Positions 1 through 13,212 of a DNA stretch of 64,000 nucleotides are shown here, piece after piece. The stretch is from Ceratothoa steindachneri (lineage: Eukaryota > Arthropoda > Malacostraca > Isopoda > Cymothoidae). The translations under genes were made by a program, and so were the position numbers. Numbering within the stretch: the stretch's first letter is position 1; each line of letters begins with the position of its first letter. The DNA lies in the NCBI GenBank assembly GCA_963969495.1, contig OZ018324.1:140550355-140614354 (forward strand). The letters are read 5' to 3'. The notes under the pieces were generated by a model. That model was not told where the DNA came from, made no database searches, and saw only the letters and a list, made by a program, of their open reading frames with translations.

Positions 1-454
1 CTTAATTATCTTTAGAGTGCGTTACTGTCTGGCGGCCGATATTATGTATCTTCGATATGCTTAAGAAGTGGAACTGAGCTCAAGGATAATAATATTGCTA
101 TCATTAATAAAATAGAGTTTTATTAATAATAACTATAAACAATACACAAAAACGGAAAATATTGACATAAACAGAATGGAAAGGGTCGTGGAGACTCGGG
201 CTAATCCAAGGGTTTAAGGGATTAAAAAAAGGTAAAACAAATATAGAGTTAAAGAGATGGGATGGTACGATAAACAATTTAAAGCACAGGATAGAATTGA
301 CAAAAAGGGATCAATACTCAAAGGTGAAGTTTGGCTTACGTAACTTTTGGCACTAGTGGTGCAGTGGAAGGTGGCGCAAAGGAGTTTCGGTCCACTGGCG
401 AGCTCCAGCCGAAGGGGGGGAATAAAAGGATCCTGACGAGGCGTCTTGGGAAGG

Positions 455-683
455 AGAACCGTTTCTCGACGAACGGCTTGAAGAACAATGGCTGTTCTAT
501 GTTGTTCTCTTCTGAACAAAGGGGGGATGAGAACCGTCTCTTGTCTACGGGCTCAAGAACAATGGCTGTTCTAATTTTGTTCTCCTTTGAACAACAGGGG
601 GGGTGAGAACCGTTTCTTGGCGAAGGGCTCAAAACGAACAATGGCTGTTCTAATGCTGTTCTCCTTTGAACAACAGGGGGGGG
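455..683 (+). repeat. Tandem array, three palindrome-bearing units of about 76 bp
   Basis: Each unit starts with GAACCGT (455, 531, 606). Each contains GAACAATGGCTGTTC, an inverted repeat with 5-base arms, and a second inverted repeat of the form GTTGTTC-6 bases-GAACAAC, followed by a G run. The unit matches the right-arm array at 10590-10990, which has five copies. The array lies upstream of the TATA box in the same arm, so a promoter-proximal binding array is possible; this is inference. Confidence 0.85.
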
Positions 684-867
684 AAGCCTTGGGGACTTGG
701 CGTCGGAAAGGCTCGAACCTTTGGCACTCAAGGAATTTTGTCCTCCTTCTGGACAAGTGATGGTGAATCTCGAGGTCGAGGTCCCTTGGCGCACAAAGGG
801 AGAGAGGGTCGTGGTGATGTTTCGCGACGAAAATCTGGATCTCCAATCTCATCTTAGTGGTAAAGTT

Positions 868-882
868 TCCATATAAATAGCC
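868..882 (+). promoter_or_regulatory. TATA box-like motif, inward-facing
   Basis: TATAAAT at 872-878 is followed by AGCCAGGACATCTCC. The same TATA box and following block are conserved in the opposite arm (about 10398-10405, minus strand), although much of the arm has diverged. Retention in both arms, in both cases pointing into the enclosed region, supports a core promoter. No transcription start is known. Confidence 0.5.
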
Positions 883-1180
883 AGGACATCTCCTTGGCGT
901 GGGGGAAAATTGAGTGAAAGCTTGGAGCGAACGCACAGCCGGGCCGGGGAACAATGCCTTATCTGTTCATAAGCCTAACTCGATCTGGCGAGGTCGGCGT
1001 ATGGGGGCGAACGGGGGGACGATAACCTCCTTGTTTAAACATTGGCATCCGGTAGCTGAGATAAGACTCCAAGCCTCGAATCGAAGATGCACGTGGGCAG
1101 CATCGTGGTTTTAAATAATACGGGGTAGGAGTTGAAATTAAACGCAGCTTCAACACGTTCTATCACAGTATGTTATGACC

Positions 1181-3816
1181 TATTTTCATTTATCTACATT
1201 GGATTTTAGATATTTCCGAACACATAAAATATATGTAGTAATCTGAGGGGGCTAATTCTCGTGAGTATTGAGAGAGCTTCAATAATTTTCAATCAAATTT
1301 GGTAAGCTTTTGTATGGTATCTCTTTCGTTACGAGGTCGTGCATTTACTTGATGAAAGATAACTCTACTTCAAATGTTCAGTGCATCTATTCTTTCTTCA
1401 AGAGATGTATGTAAGCGGTCAAACTAAAACCCAGTAAACCTCGTTGGTTATAGGCTGATTTGTGTTGAGACATTCAGGTGAGTTATCGCATTCATATCCT
1501 AACAATCGCACAACACCCGTCCAGCTCTAGAACGTTTAATAATATAGCATAAACATTTCTTTTTGTATTTTCTAATAATCTTAGTAACAAATGATCCACT
1601 ATTAGTTAATAGAGCCTTCTCAACATAGTATATTAAGGAGCCACACGTCCTTCCGGCATGAATGTAAATAGGTGAAGTCTCGTTGCTGGGTTGACTTGAA
1701 TTCTCCGAGGGAGGCCATGGAAATTTTTGCTTAGTCAGAGTTCCTTGTCAGCATTCCTATATTTTCCAGGATTATCCTACCAACCTTTTGCCTAGGCTTA
1801 TGGACCTGAGACTAGGTGTTAAGGTGTCCTAGAGATTAAAGCGTGGAAAATGGGGAGCTCTGTTTTGCACTCTCACCGATTCCCGGCTGACCACCTACCT
1901 TCCTGCGTCAGGTCTTGGGTGCATAAGGCGTTACGGTCTATGACGAGCATGCTTTACTACCATGTTGGCTGCTACTCCAATTAAAATTATTGGGTCCTTC
2001 TGTGTTTTCCACAATAGATTGTCAGATATTGGCCGTCATATAAACGAATTATATGATCTATTAAGGTTGAAAGAACGTTGGTCAGTCTCAGTTTAACTTC
2101 AATTTCTTTCATTAGACAAGTTCTCTTTTGCTTTTTTTTACTTAAGTTATCTTACTTCATCTGCATTAAAACACAGTTCATAGTCAGAAGCCATTGCGTG
2201 ATCCAGATGTCTTAGCGTCCAGTACAATTCTTGGCTTCCGATAATTCAATATTTCTATATGCTTGTAGGTATATACATACTACTATTCACTGCAATTGTA
2301 TGAGAATATATGTATGTATTCATATTTTCAAAACTCTATTGCCTAATTAATACACGAAATTAATGATTACAAATATAGAACAAGAAATTGTAATATTTTA
2401 GAACCGGAAGGTACAGTTGTTTCGTGAATTACTTTTTATTAGTCATTTTCGATGTTGCTAATGAAAGGCAATTTGAATGCTGAAGCTCCAAAATATTGAT
2501 ACGTTCTTTTGTTTTTAAACTAACCCGACAACTATATCTACATATTTCCTCTTATTTACTCATATCTTATACTGTTCAATAAACCGTCATTTTCTGCTTT
2601 GGATTTTTCCCTGCATGATTGTATAGTACATTAACGTCACTGATTTTAACATAAAAATGTGAATTATCAATAATTTTTAAGGGTATTTATGTTCATCACT
2701 TTTTGACCTATTCGAAAATTACAAAACTAGCGAACGGTATCATTCAATGCTTTCCACTAATCGCACAATGTGTTATAATCATCGAAATGCAAAGAAATTA
2801 TTAATAATTTCCCGTTTTCTGTTAAAAACAGCAAGACACCAGAGTATTAAGCTATTGTTTCGATTAGATCTTTTTAGTTCCATTAGGAATGTGTGACTGA
2901 AAATTTCTTTTCCCAGGTGGAGCCTTGGCCGTACCCAGGGTGGTATAAGTAGCAGGTGGTTCCATTCTTTGCTTAACATTAACTGCACCATCTGTTATAA
3001 TTTTCCATTTCTTTATTTCTTCTGAAGTTACTTAAAGCGGTCTCATACTCTCTGTATCCTAAAAAATAAGGACCATAAACCTTGCTTCTAATCAACCCAC
3101 AACACACCAGAAATTAATATTTGGTTAATGAAGAGATTTATACAAGTTTACATTCGTCTTGATTTTCACCAAAACCGTTGTCTTTCGGTTAAGAAGCCCA
3201 TTGACATAGATTTAGCATTCATTAACGAATATTATGCCACCTAATCTTATCGAGTTTTGTTCAATTATTGTTTAAATGCTTCCAAGAAAAATCAACCGAG
3301 GCTGGCATACTTGATGGCTAAGCTGGTGCGAAAACATAATTTTAAATCACGTCATTCCTTAATTCACCTTAATACATTCCAGATTTTTTAGCATATCATT
3401 CACATCACAGCTGATAGTAATTTCACAGATTTATTGCTGTTCGTTTCAAGCTGATTAGGGACTAAATCAATATTTTTAGCGGCTCTTAAACCTTGGCTGC
3501 GTCCAGACTTACCAATTTGCACGTTATTCATTAAGTGGTTATGATTCCAGTTTTCAAAGAGATTTCAATCTTTTTTTCTTTGCTGACCGTATTGCTGACT
3601 TAAAGGCCGTTGAGTAGCAAATACCGAGGCACGTTTGATATTCTCTTAAGCGATGAAAACACGTTGTTTCCGAATGATAACCCATTATTGTGTCATTTTT
3701 TGGTACGTACAGATATTGCATCCAGGATATCATAAATAATAAATAAAACGTTAATGCTTATTATTTCATTTTGGAATTAGTAATTAGCGATTAAAAACAT
3801 TAATTTTTTTTAGTGG
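1181..3816. other. AT-rich interval without recognisable gene
   Basis: The sequence is AT-rich with many stops in all frames. A 70-codon minus-strand frame at 2779-2991 matches nothing I recognise and has no coding-like neighbours. No repeat end, RNA gene or promoter was identified. Confidence 0.6.
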
Positions 3817-4982
<1,166 letters not shown>

Positions 4983-5045
4983 TTAACACTAGATGGACGG
5001 CAAAGTGCACAACCCTTAGAAAGACTGAGCTGTCATTTTGACCTG
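4983..5045 (+). repeat. Left terminal inverted repeat of piggyBac-like element
   Basis: TTAACACTAGATGGACGG is followed by a less conserved spacer and then TGTCATTTTGACC ending near 5043. The end at 55559-55620 has the same long architecture. Confidence 0.75.
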
Positions 5046-5399
5046 ATATTATTTTTCCTAATTTTCTTCTTTTTTTCACACATTTTTGCGTGTCAAGAAT
5101 TAGATTTTGTTATTAGTTTCAGTTTAACTTCTTTCTGTCGCAAATATGTCATTATATTATTGTATGGAATAGGTATCAATAAATGATAAATAAAAATACG
5201 TTATAATTATATTTCCATATACTTACATATATTGATGAGATAGAAAAAACTAACATAATAACAATCCCTTTTACGTTTATCATATAGAATAATTGATGCA
5301 ACTATATAATATAAATACATTTATCAAAATGTATTTTGGTATTTATATAATACTACGTCGTTAGTTGTATCAATTATTATAAATATCATGAATAATTTG

Positions 5400-6724
5400 T
5401 AAAAATTATTGGCTTGCTTGCGTATTATTCCAATACATTTACCACACACATATTTCTTGAACTTGTAGCATATTTAATTAGTTTTATTCTTCTTCCATTT
5501 GCTAATTTGACAAGTTATACGCTTATTGGTTCTTGGTTCTTCTAAAAGTTCTTCATCTGTCTATTCCTCTTCGAGGTTTTCATTCACACTTCTGTTTAAA
5601 GCTCGTAGCTCTCATATGCGTTTTAGAATGTAATCCCGTCGACTTATTTTCGTTCCAACCACTTCACGGTATGTTTTAACTGAATTAATCACGGCAAGAT
5701 CAAGTAAGTTATAAAAGACCTGTAATGGCCAACGCTGGTGTACAGTCTGGCCATCTGATCAAAATTGTCAATGCCAGATTTTGTTTTATTTTAAGAAGTG
5801 ACGGACTCTGGCAACTTCTTTGTAACACTCTCAATATACACTGTCTTGGCACAGTATTTAGAATTAGTACACTCTTAGAAAGTTTTCCTTGCTACACGGT
5901 GAGTGTCATGTGACAATTCTTTCAAAGAATGGATGAGTGTAGTGGTTGTTTCTTACCTTTGATGCTTGTTGGTATTTCGCGCTGGGATCGATTCATCCTT
6001 CCATTGACATATGCAGAAGGTCCGGGAACTTCAGTAAGAATATTCTGTGCACTGTATCTTTCACTACTCTGGGAGCCTTTCATTCCACTGGCTCCATCTG
6101 GAGACTTTAGATTTTTGTCATGTGCAAATGTAGGAGCTTCATCTGATGTATTTTCTTCCATTACTTTTTCATCTGCAGTAGTATTACTCTCAAGAATTTC
6201 CTCATCATATGTAGATAAGGTCGTAGGAATTCATTAGTCTTTTTTAGTAATACATATGTTACAAAATTACCTAAAAAAATCTCCCCAAATATTTATGTCC
6301 ATATTTGTTTTATCAAAATAAAATATACTCTTCGCAACATACGATAATAATAATATATATATAATAATGATAATAATAATAATAACAACAACAACAAATA
6401 CAATAATAATAATATAAATAATAATGTAAATAGCTACATTTTATTTTGAACGGTATATCGAATGACATTCCAACAGTATCATAAAATAATCGCATCACAA
6501 TTACAGTGCTTTGTAGTTGATGCAAAGTTTTCATTTCCTTCGTCTGAACTTGATGAAAAATTGTGTTCAGGAATGAATTTTTCTTCATCACTATCAAAAG
6601 ATTCTCCTTCCAATTCATAGTAAGGTGTGACAACAGGAAATTGTGTTAGTACTTCCTCTATCAGATGAGTCTCCTTTTTATCGGATGGCATCTTCACCCA
6701 ACAAGAGTCTATTATGTACTGCAC
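5400..6724 (-). pseudogene. Decayed piggyBac-type transposase
   Basis: Three minus-strand segments are in the right order. An acidic N-terminal part lies at about 6724-6480, with many Asp, Glu and Ser residues, as is usual for this family. A second piece at 6161-5922 contains SERYSAQNILTEVPGPSAYV, resembling the conserved segment (R-x-x-x-NI....PGP) before the catalytic core. A C-terminal piece at about 5870-5400 contains NFDQMARLYTS and then, in shifted frames, LAVINSVKTYREVVGTKI and SRRDYILKRI, resembling the third catalytic block (DQ-M-x-x-Y) and the segment after it. A cysteine-bearing tail follows (KKYVCGKCIG). Most of the DDD catalytic core between the second and third pieces is absent, and stops and frameshifts are frequent, so the protein cannot be active. 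Confidence 0.7.
6340..6425. repeat. Low-complexity AT-rich trinucleotide tract
   Basis: An impure run of TAA, TGA and CAA-type repeats lies inside the piggyBac-like element and interrupts its transposase relic. Confidence 0.85.
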
Positions 6725-8284
6725 AATCGTGTAATTGCAGCGAGTTTATATAGAAAACACAAAAACCTTGTCAGAACATGTTAGAACAAGCGTGCACTGA
6801 GTTATGAACTGTATCACACTCCCTGTAATAAAGTAAAACACCGTCGTGGTGTAGCAAGGACCGAGTGATGGTGTTCGTAGGTGTAGGTTTGTTCCGTATT
6901 TCAATACTCCTTGATTAAGTTTGAGGGTTTCTAGTGCCATGCTCAGCGATTCGAGGATTGAATTAAATGCTTCTAAGAAAATAGACTTTAATTGCAACCT
7001 AAACCAAAATTGAATTTTAACAAACAAACTACACAGTATTAGAATAAACATGATTAAGTGAGGCTTACTGAATTATACAATTGAATATCCATTAATGGTT
7101 TGACTCAAAGCTCACTATAATAGTGAACGCCAATTTACCGTCAACGAAACAGATAATGGTATTTAAATACCTTTAAGGATTCCCACGAGAATCGAGTTTG
7201 AGACTGAATTTGGCCTTAATTTTTATGTCGAGTCAAGAATGTAGTTTTCGGGCAGGCACGTGTATTGCAGTTTTAGATGTTTTCTGAAGGGAGAATGCCT
7301 TAAAGCCATAGAGGAATTCGGTGCGTGTGGCGGATGGAGTTAAGCACGTATTCTTGGAGAGATGATATCAGCAACGGGACGGGGAAAGTATGCTTCTTTC
7401 ACTCTGCGGGTTAATCTGGGAATAATTCGCACTGACGAGCGATGGGCAAACGAGTGATTCCTTTGAGGGAGTTCACTTTGGTCTATTCTTTAATGGCAAG
7501 GACTATCTCAGTGTATTAGGATACAGCAAGATAGGGTGTTTCTCTGACGAGAGTTAGTTAAACTTGTTTCTTAAATCAAGTTAACTTAAAGTTTGGTGTG
7601 ACGACCAAGAAAGGTTCGAGGATGTGCTTCTTCTGTGTCCTTTTCCTTGCTTGGCCGGGCACTTATGCTGGACTTCGCTGTCTCGATGACTCTCACAATC
7701 TATTTTGTTTTTCTGCAGTTATTTGATTATATAGTTTGCCACCCAACTGAGAGTAGGGGAAGGAGGGGAGGAGATGAGAACGGCGGAATTAGGTCTCACG
7801 CTATGTAGTTTTGTCCAAACGGCACCTTCAAGCAGTTGGTTGTCGCTCCTTTAATTTCGCATACTCTTAGGGTAAATCTTGCTGTTTTAACCAATGTTAG
7901 TCTCACCGGGGCTAATATGTCATGAGTAGAGCATTATGTGGTTTTAGGCGGCCTTTCTGGTTTCCTCGAGGAGAGGGGAGAGTTGGGGAGAGGTTAAGTG
8001 GTTGGGCTAGCTTCCCAAAAATGCCAGGGCGTTGTGGATAAGGAACAGGGCCTCAGTTGCGATGGTGGGATATCGATTCCCCTACAAACAGGATTATATT
8101 ATGCAGCGGTGAATCTGATGGCTCAATCTATCTTTGTAGTATACTATTTCGCTCTTTGCCTGACTCTTGTAATAATTTTAAACTTTTACAATGCAATTTG
8201 GAATATTAAACTATAAAAGTAAAAGATATGAGCGGATTGCGATGAAGAATGCGGCTAATATTTAATAAATAAACTTTAAAAGCG
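6725..8284. other. Non-coding interior of piggyBac-like element
   Basis: This stretch has higher GC than its surroundings and no convincing open frame. At 7537-7640 it holds one unit (TTTCTCTGACGAGA, then a hairpin formed by GTTAAACTTG and CAAGTTAAC) that is tandemly repeated at 51.3-51.9 kb. It may be the 5' region of the element or a separate insertion, for instance a solo LTR; the sequence does not decide. Confidence 0.5.
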
Positions 8285-8317
8285 GTCAAAATAATCGCTC
8301 CGTCATTTTAGTGTTAA
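8285..8317 (-). repeat. Right terminal inverted repeat of piggyBac-like element
   Basis: On the plus strand this reads GGTCAAAATAATCGCTCCG and then TCATTTTAGTGTTAA, the inverted and shorter counterpart of the left end at 4983. Confidence 0.75.
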
Positions 8318-10087
8318 AGAGTGAGTCATTCTTTCTTCCTGATATTAGGGAAAGTGTCGTATTAATTCCTTGTATTATAATATAGAAATCGTAAGACTTG
8401 ATAGTTTTGTAAGAATTGGTAAAATATGTTAATGTAAGTGTAGAGAATAAATTGAAGATTATGAAAACTAACGAAATATATAAACCAAGTAAATTTGATG
8501 TTAAATAAACGTATTCATCTACGCCGGCCGTTGATGTAAAAAGGGAGATATACTGTGTTTAAAGATGAATTCTCTGATGAAAAGAAATTCTGACGACCGT
8601 CAACGTTCCAGCCAAATAAAGAATAATGAATCCAGCTTCAAGCTTCTTTTTACCTTTGAGAAAATCTATGATCACCTTTACACAACATAAAATCAAGCTA
8701 AAAAGGGCTTATAGTTTGAGGCCTGATGTAAGCCTCTTTGATAGTGTTGTGATTACCGAGAATGATTTGTCAGCTAGTTTTAGTACCACTTCTTGGGCAG
8801 ACAAAACGATTCTTGATTCAGCTTTGCGGCTACCTTTTTCTTCTATCGTAAGTCCCTGAAATTCACAATGTACTGAATAAAATAGAGGTGAAAGCTGTCT
8901 CCTTGCTTGATTGTTTACTGGTTAAATGATGATCACATAATCTGGGTAAGTTCCTTGAACAAGCATAATGTTTTCACCTGAAAGTCTACTAAAAACAAAG
9001 GTATGTTTGATCACCTTCTGGCCTATAACTTCTCAGCGATATTCATCAGATTCACCCAAAGCAATGGATGGTATAAATTCTGGTCGTTCATTTTGACTTC
9101 GTTCAAATCTCATTAGCTTGAGAGAGGTTGGATTTAGTGCAGCACGCTTGTCTGCTCAGAAAGCAGACATAAGTAAAGAAAAATTAAGCCCGCTACTGGT
9201 GTCTTTGCTACTCAGCATGTCCTGTGGAGACATGAATATATGGAAAGTTTATAGGAGCTAAAAAAGAAAATTTAATTTGTGTGGATCGGTTAGAAAGAAT
9301 CATCTATCTTGTCCTAAAGACAAAAGATTGAATCCCCGATTACACGAAAAGAAGCTTAAATATACATGTAATAAGTACGCAGGCTTGCATACTTATTAAA
9401 ATTTTGTTCAAGTGTTTATAAGCTAATTATTATTTATAGTTATGGCTTCATTTATACCTAATGTTCTCTATTTTTGGACACCTATTTACTCAAAATTTAT
9501 ATTTCAAACAATTATTTCTCCAGGTTTCATTGAAATTATTACAGTATTTCGAAGATTTAGATTTTTTATTTGTTTTGAGGGGTTTGTGAGTGCTCTAGAC
9601 CATTTTAGAAAAGAAAAGGTGAATTACACCTTCCTAAATAGGGTGTTCAGCAGTACAATATTTTTGTTTCCCTAAACTTTTTGTTCCTTTGCAAGTTTTG
9701 TGGGAAAACGCCTCCGCCTCACGTTACCCAAAGCTAAGGAACGCTCTTTTATCGGATTAGAAAATCCCAGCCAGGAAAATTTAGACGTGGCAATAAGATA
9801 AATAATATAGCCGGTAATAGATGCTTAACTTTAAATGAACGGGGCAACCTAAACCTTCATATATTTTAGATCTAAATCTGAACATTACTGCACATGAATC
9901 ATTGCCTTATTTGGGGGTAATCTTAGTTTAGTTTAATCTTTTAACTCATTAAACTTTTCAATAAAGCCTCAAACTATCCCTTTTGTTATCTCAAAAGACC
10001 AAGTTAATTTAGGGATATCTTCCAAATATCTTAACACAAGACTTATTTGCTTATAGATAGCACTTTGTTTGAACGGGAGTTTTTTAA
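8318..10087. other. AT-rich interval without firm gene
   Basis: Apart from the weak minus-strand coding-like stretch at 8620-9195, no gene, repeat end or RNA was recognised here. Confidence 0.5.
8620..9195 (-). pseudogene. Possible decayed coding fragment, family unknown
   Basis: Read on the minus strand, about 100 codons at 9195-8890 stay in one frame with only three stops. They include DKRAALNPTSLKLMRFERS, ERPEFIPSIALGESDEYR and HTFVFSRLSGENIMLVQG. The residue mix is more protein-like than in neighbouring AT-rich frames. A second segment nearer 8650 (LSAQEVVLKLADKSFSVITT) could belong to it. I cannot name a family. It may be a piece of a transposable-element protein or a chance frame. Confidence 0.3.
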
Positions 10088-10395
10088 CTGGGGTCATCGC
10101 TGAATGTCGGTGTGATAGAACGGGTTGAGGCCGCCTAATTTCAACCACTATCACATGTTATTTAAAATCACGATGCTACCCACGTGCATCTTTGCTTTGA
10201 AGCCTGGCGCCTTATCGTAGCCACCTGAGTCAATGTTTAAACAAGGAGGTTTATCTTCCCCCCATTCGCCCCATGCACCGACCTCGCCAGATTGAGTTAG
10301 GCTTATGGGCAGATTAGGCATTGTCCTCAGGCACTGCTGTGCATTCCCTTGAAGCTCCCACTTCATTGTCCCCCACGCCAAGGAGATGTCCCGGC

Positions 10396-10410
10396 TATTT
10401 ATATGGAAAC
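10396..10410 (-). promoter_or_regulatory. TATA box-like motif, inward-facing (right arm)
   Basis: On the minus strand this reads CCATATAAATAGCCGGGACA, the counterpart of the left-arm motif at 868-882. Confidence 0.5.
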
Positions 10411-10589
10411 TTAACCATTAAGATTCAGATTGGAGATCCAGATTTTCGTCGCGAAACATCACTACGACCCACTCTCACTTTGTGCGCGAAGGGACCTTAA
10501 CCTCGAGATTCACCATCACTTGTCCAGAAGAAGGACAATATCCCTTGAGTGCCAAGGTTCGAGCCTTCGTGACGCCAAGTCCACAAGGC

Positions 10590-10990
10590 TTCCCCTGTTG
10601 TTCAGAAAGAGAACAACGTTAGAACAGCCATTGTTCTTTTGATCCCGTTAACAAGAAACGGTTCTCACCCCTCCCCTGTGGTTCAGAAAGAGAACAACGT
10701 TAGAACAGCCATTGTTCGTTCGAGCCCGTTAATGAAAAACGGTTCTCCCCTTCCCCCCTTTTTTTCAGAACAGAACAACGGAGAACAGCCATTGTTCGTT
10801 TGAGCCCGTTTGCCAAGAAACGATTCTCACCCTTCCCTTTATGGTTTAGAAGAGAACAACATTAGAACAGCGATTGTTCTCGAGCCTGTAGACAAGAGGC
10901 GGTTCTTACCCCCCCCCCCTGTTGTTCAGAAGAGAACAACGTAGGACAGCCTTTGTTCTTCAAGCAGTACGTCAAGAAACGGTTCTCATT
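10590..10990 (-). repeat. Tandem array, five palindrome-bearing units of about 80 bp
   Basis: The motif GTTCTC (ATTCTC or GTTCTT in two units) recurs at about 10661, 10742, 10823, 10902 and 10982, giving periods of 79-81 bp. Units carry AGAACAGCCATTGTTC and AGAGAACAAC blocks separated by C runs. This is the same unit as in the left arm, in greater copy number. Confidence 0.85.
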
Positions 10991-11425
10991 CCCAAGACGC
11001 CACGTCAGGATCATTTAATTCCCCCCCCTTCGGCTGGAACTCGCCAACGGAGCGAAAATTTCTTCACGTCGCCTTCCTCTGCACAACAAGTATAATTACG
11101 TAAGCCGAACGTTACCTTTTAGTATTTAACCCTTTTGTCAACTCTATCCTGTGCTTTAAATGGTTTAGCGAACCATCCCATCCCTTTAACTTTATATTTG
11201 TTTTACCTTTTTAAATCTCTTAATCCTCGGATTATCTAGATTCACCACGACCCTTCCATTCTCTGTTTATGTCAATATTTTCCGTTTTGTGTGTTGTTGA
11301 TAGTTTTTGTTAATTAAACTCTATTTTATTAATGATAACAACATTATTATCCTTGAGCTCAGTTCCACTTCTTAAGCATATCGAAGATACATAATATCGG
11401 CCAGCCTAGACATCCACGCACTTCA

Positions 11426-12078
11426 AATATAATTAAATAAGTTGCCTCAACGAATCGTTATATATGGTATATCGTCGAGAGTCCATTCTACGACAGTCGG
11501 TCTCGCGATGAGTTTAAGGCTGAGCGAGCGATGCGTTTTCAGGCTCTGTTGTAGGCGGGAAAAGAAAGGAGAGTATAGTGAGCCGCTTTTCATTCCAAAC
11601 GCTATCGATGTAGATGGAGAATGAACTGTCAGCCATTAAGCACAAATGATTATGAATGCCTACGTCAAATAGGAGAGCACCTGTGACAATGTTCAAAGTT
11701 TAGGGACAAACTACCTTTTAGTGCTACTAGGTTTGCCGACCTCCTAACTTTCTGGAAACTTTGTAAGTAAACCAAATAATAGTGGCCCATGTTCAAAATT
11801 CACATCGGCTTCTTGTATTCACATTATGTAAGTTATCCCTTATCTCACTCACGTATAAAGAGGGCAATTTATTTTTTAATATTTCCTCGTGAAAATAATC
11901 AATACAAATATAAACCGAGTATCGAAAGTATTTTATCGAATTTAATACAACTGACCGGATCAATACAATTACTAGCATTTTTAATCCTTTCATACATAAG
12001 TTTGTGAAACAAAAATAAGTAAAGAGAATTTGAAATAACATATGACAGACTGCGAAAATTATCAATTCAGAATTCATA
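11426..12078. other. Interval with no recognised feature
   Basis: AT-rich sequence lies between the right inverted arm and the Gypsy 5' LTR. Short frames on both strands here overlap each other and show no family motif. Confidence 0.5.
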
Positions 12079-13211
12079 TGTTTAGAAGAAGGAGGTCCAA
12101 TGGCAGCCACGTGCCCACCTGTACCCACGTGGGTCCGGAGATTACCTCGTGAGGCCAGTGAAAGCATGAGAACATAGGCAAGGAGGCAGCGGATGCTGTT
12201 ATCACTCGCTCAAGCTGTATTTTTCAAGGGACAAATGTCATCTCCCCCATCCCACCTCGTCGCAAGCATGCGGGGGCCTCGGCCCAAGGAATGGAATCTT
12301 TTGGGCATTCCAACGAGTGTTATCAAGATTCCTCTTTCCCCCGAAAGAGTCGCTGACTTTTCATCACGATTGCGCGCGCCTCCTCTCCAGGTACCTATAT
12401 AATGCATCGACCAAGTTTTGACAGTATCAGTGTCTAACTTCCACCTACTCTGACGACCAAGCTAAAGGACGCTCTCCCCTTCCCTCCATAGGCAATTTCA
12501 ATTCAAGTGAATGCTAAATCGATCCGTTGACTCTGTCGTAGTCATTTGGCCGGTTTCGACTTCAGTGAACCCTGCCCTAGTCAATTGGCAAGGATTTACA
12601 AGGATTCCACAACTTAAAAGACGACAAGTGCTTCCTCGAACTGAAACGGACTTAAACAACTTCCCTCGTCGTTTCACCGTTCCCCACTGGCCCCATATTG
12701 GTACCAAGCTCATAAGGTAATCATAACTGTCGCTGCCTGCAGATTGATCTTAAATCTGGCTTATCCCAATTGCTCGATTATTTGTGTGCATGCCCCAGTT
12801 TAAATCCTCCTTTAAATAACCAACTGTATCTGATCTCTTAACTCCCTTAATCAACCTACCAGATCGCGTGTAGATCTTTAACCCCGTCTGAGCGACCATT
12901 CCATTTAAATTAAATTTCCATGTAAATATATGTATTCTCTTTTTGTTGTTAGTAAGGTATTATTTTCGTCATCGTCTTTCTTTTGCAACCGCAACGCGTA
13001 CCAGCTACCCCTCTACTTTTTGGCCAACTTGCACTCTGAAATAATTGTTTAAAAGGACCCCGCAAATTAAGAATAGACCATTCTTTTTCTTTCACTCTTG
13101 GTCTTCAATCTGTTTGGGCCAATCCCTAAAAAGCACCCACGTATATATAAATATATCGTCTTGCCATTCCACGACATATACTTATATATATACTTTACTC
13201 CATTATAAAAT
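12079..13211 (+). repeat. 5' LTR of Gypsy-type element
   Basis: The LTR starts at TGTTTAGAAGAAGGAGG and ends just before the primer-binding site. A TATA-like TATATAAT lies at 12396-12403. The start was set where similarity to the 3' LTR begins. Confidence 0.85.
12396..12403 (+). promoter_or_regulatory. LTR TATA box-like motif
   Basis: TATATAAT is conserved at the same place in the 3' LTR (about 16323-16329), as expected for the U3 core promoter. Confidence 0.5.
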
Positions 13212-13212
13212 C

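Larger units (their letters stand above)
1..1180 (+). repeat. Left arm of a long inverted repeat (cut by window edge)
   Basis: This arm matches, in opposite orientation, the sequence at 10088-11425. Matching starts at the first bases of the window and runs to about 1180, so the arm probably begins outside the window. In order it holds a shared start block (GGCCGATATTATG), an AT-rich segment, three 75-76 bp units at 455-683, a TATA box at 872 and a downstream block ending near the shared string TTCTATCACA. The two arms differ by many substitutions and in unit number, so the duplication is not recent. It could be the terminal repeat of a large DNA element or two LTR-like copies in opposite orientation. 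No target-site duplication could be confirmed. No convincing protein is encoded; open frames here are chance frames over the repeat. Confidence 0.85.
4983..8317 (-). mobile_element. piggyBac-like DNA transposon, degraded
   Basis: The element is bounded by TTAA at 4983-4986 and 8314-8317, the tetranucleotide that piggyBac elements duplicate. The left end begins TTAACACTAGATGGACGG. The right end, read inward, begins TTAACACTAAAATGACGG. Both reach a TTTTGACC block, after about 62 bases on the left and 34 on the right, so the ends are related but asymmetric. Inside, on the minus strand, are fragments of a piggyBac-type transposase (5400-6724). The remaining 1.6 kb toward the right end is non-coding and carries one copy of a hairpin unit also found at 51.3-51.9 kb. 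The element lies between the two long inverted arms. Confidence 0.75.
10088..11425 (-). repeat. Right arm of the long inverted repeat
   Basis: This is the reverse-complement counterpart of 1-1180. It is about 150-160 bp longer over the comparable part, mainly because its palindrome array has five units rather than three. The shared block GGCCGATATTATG lies near 11386-11404, with further similarity out to about 11425. The inner boundary is near 10088, after the shared string TGTGATAGAACG. No intact protein is encoded. Confidence 0.85.

Noticed and set aside
26..1167. Left inverted arm read as a solo LTR (TGTCTGG ... TATCACA)
   Set aside because: It has TG and CA borders, but similarity between the arms continues beyond both and the flanking bases are not duplicated. 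Kept as an alternative only.
5929..6237. 102-codon plus-strand open frame
   Set aside because: It is the antisense of the piggyBac-type transposase segment, which carries the recognisable motif on the minus strand.
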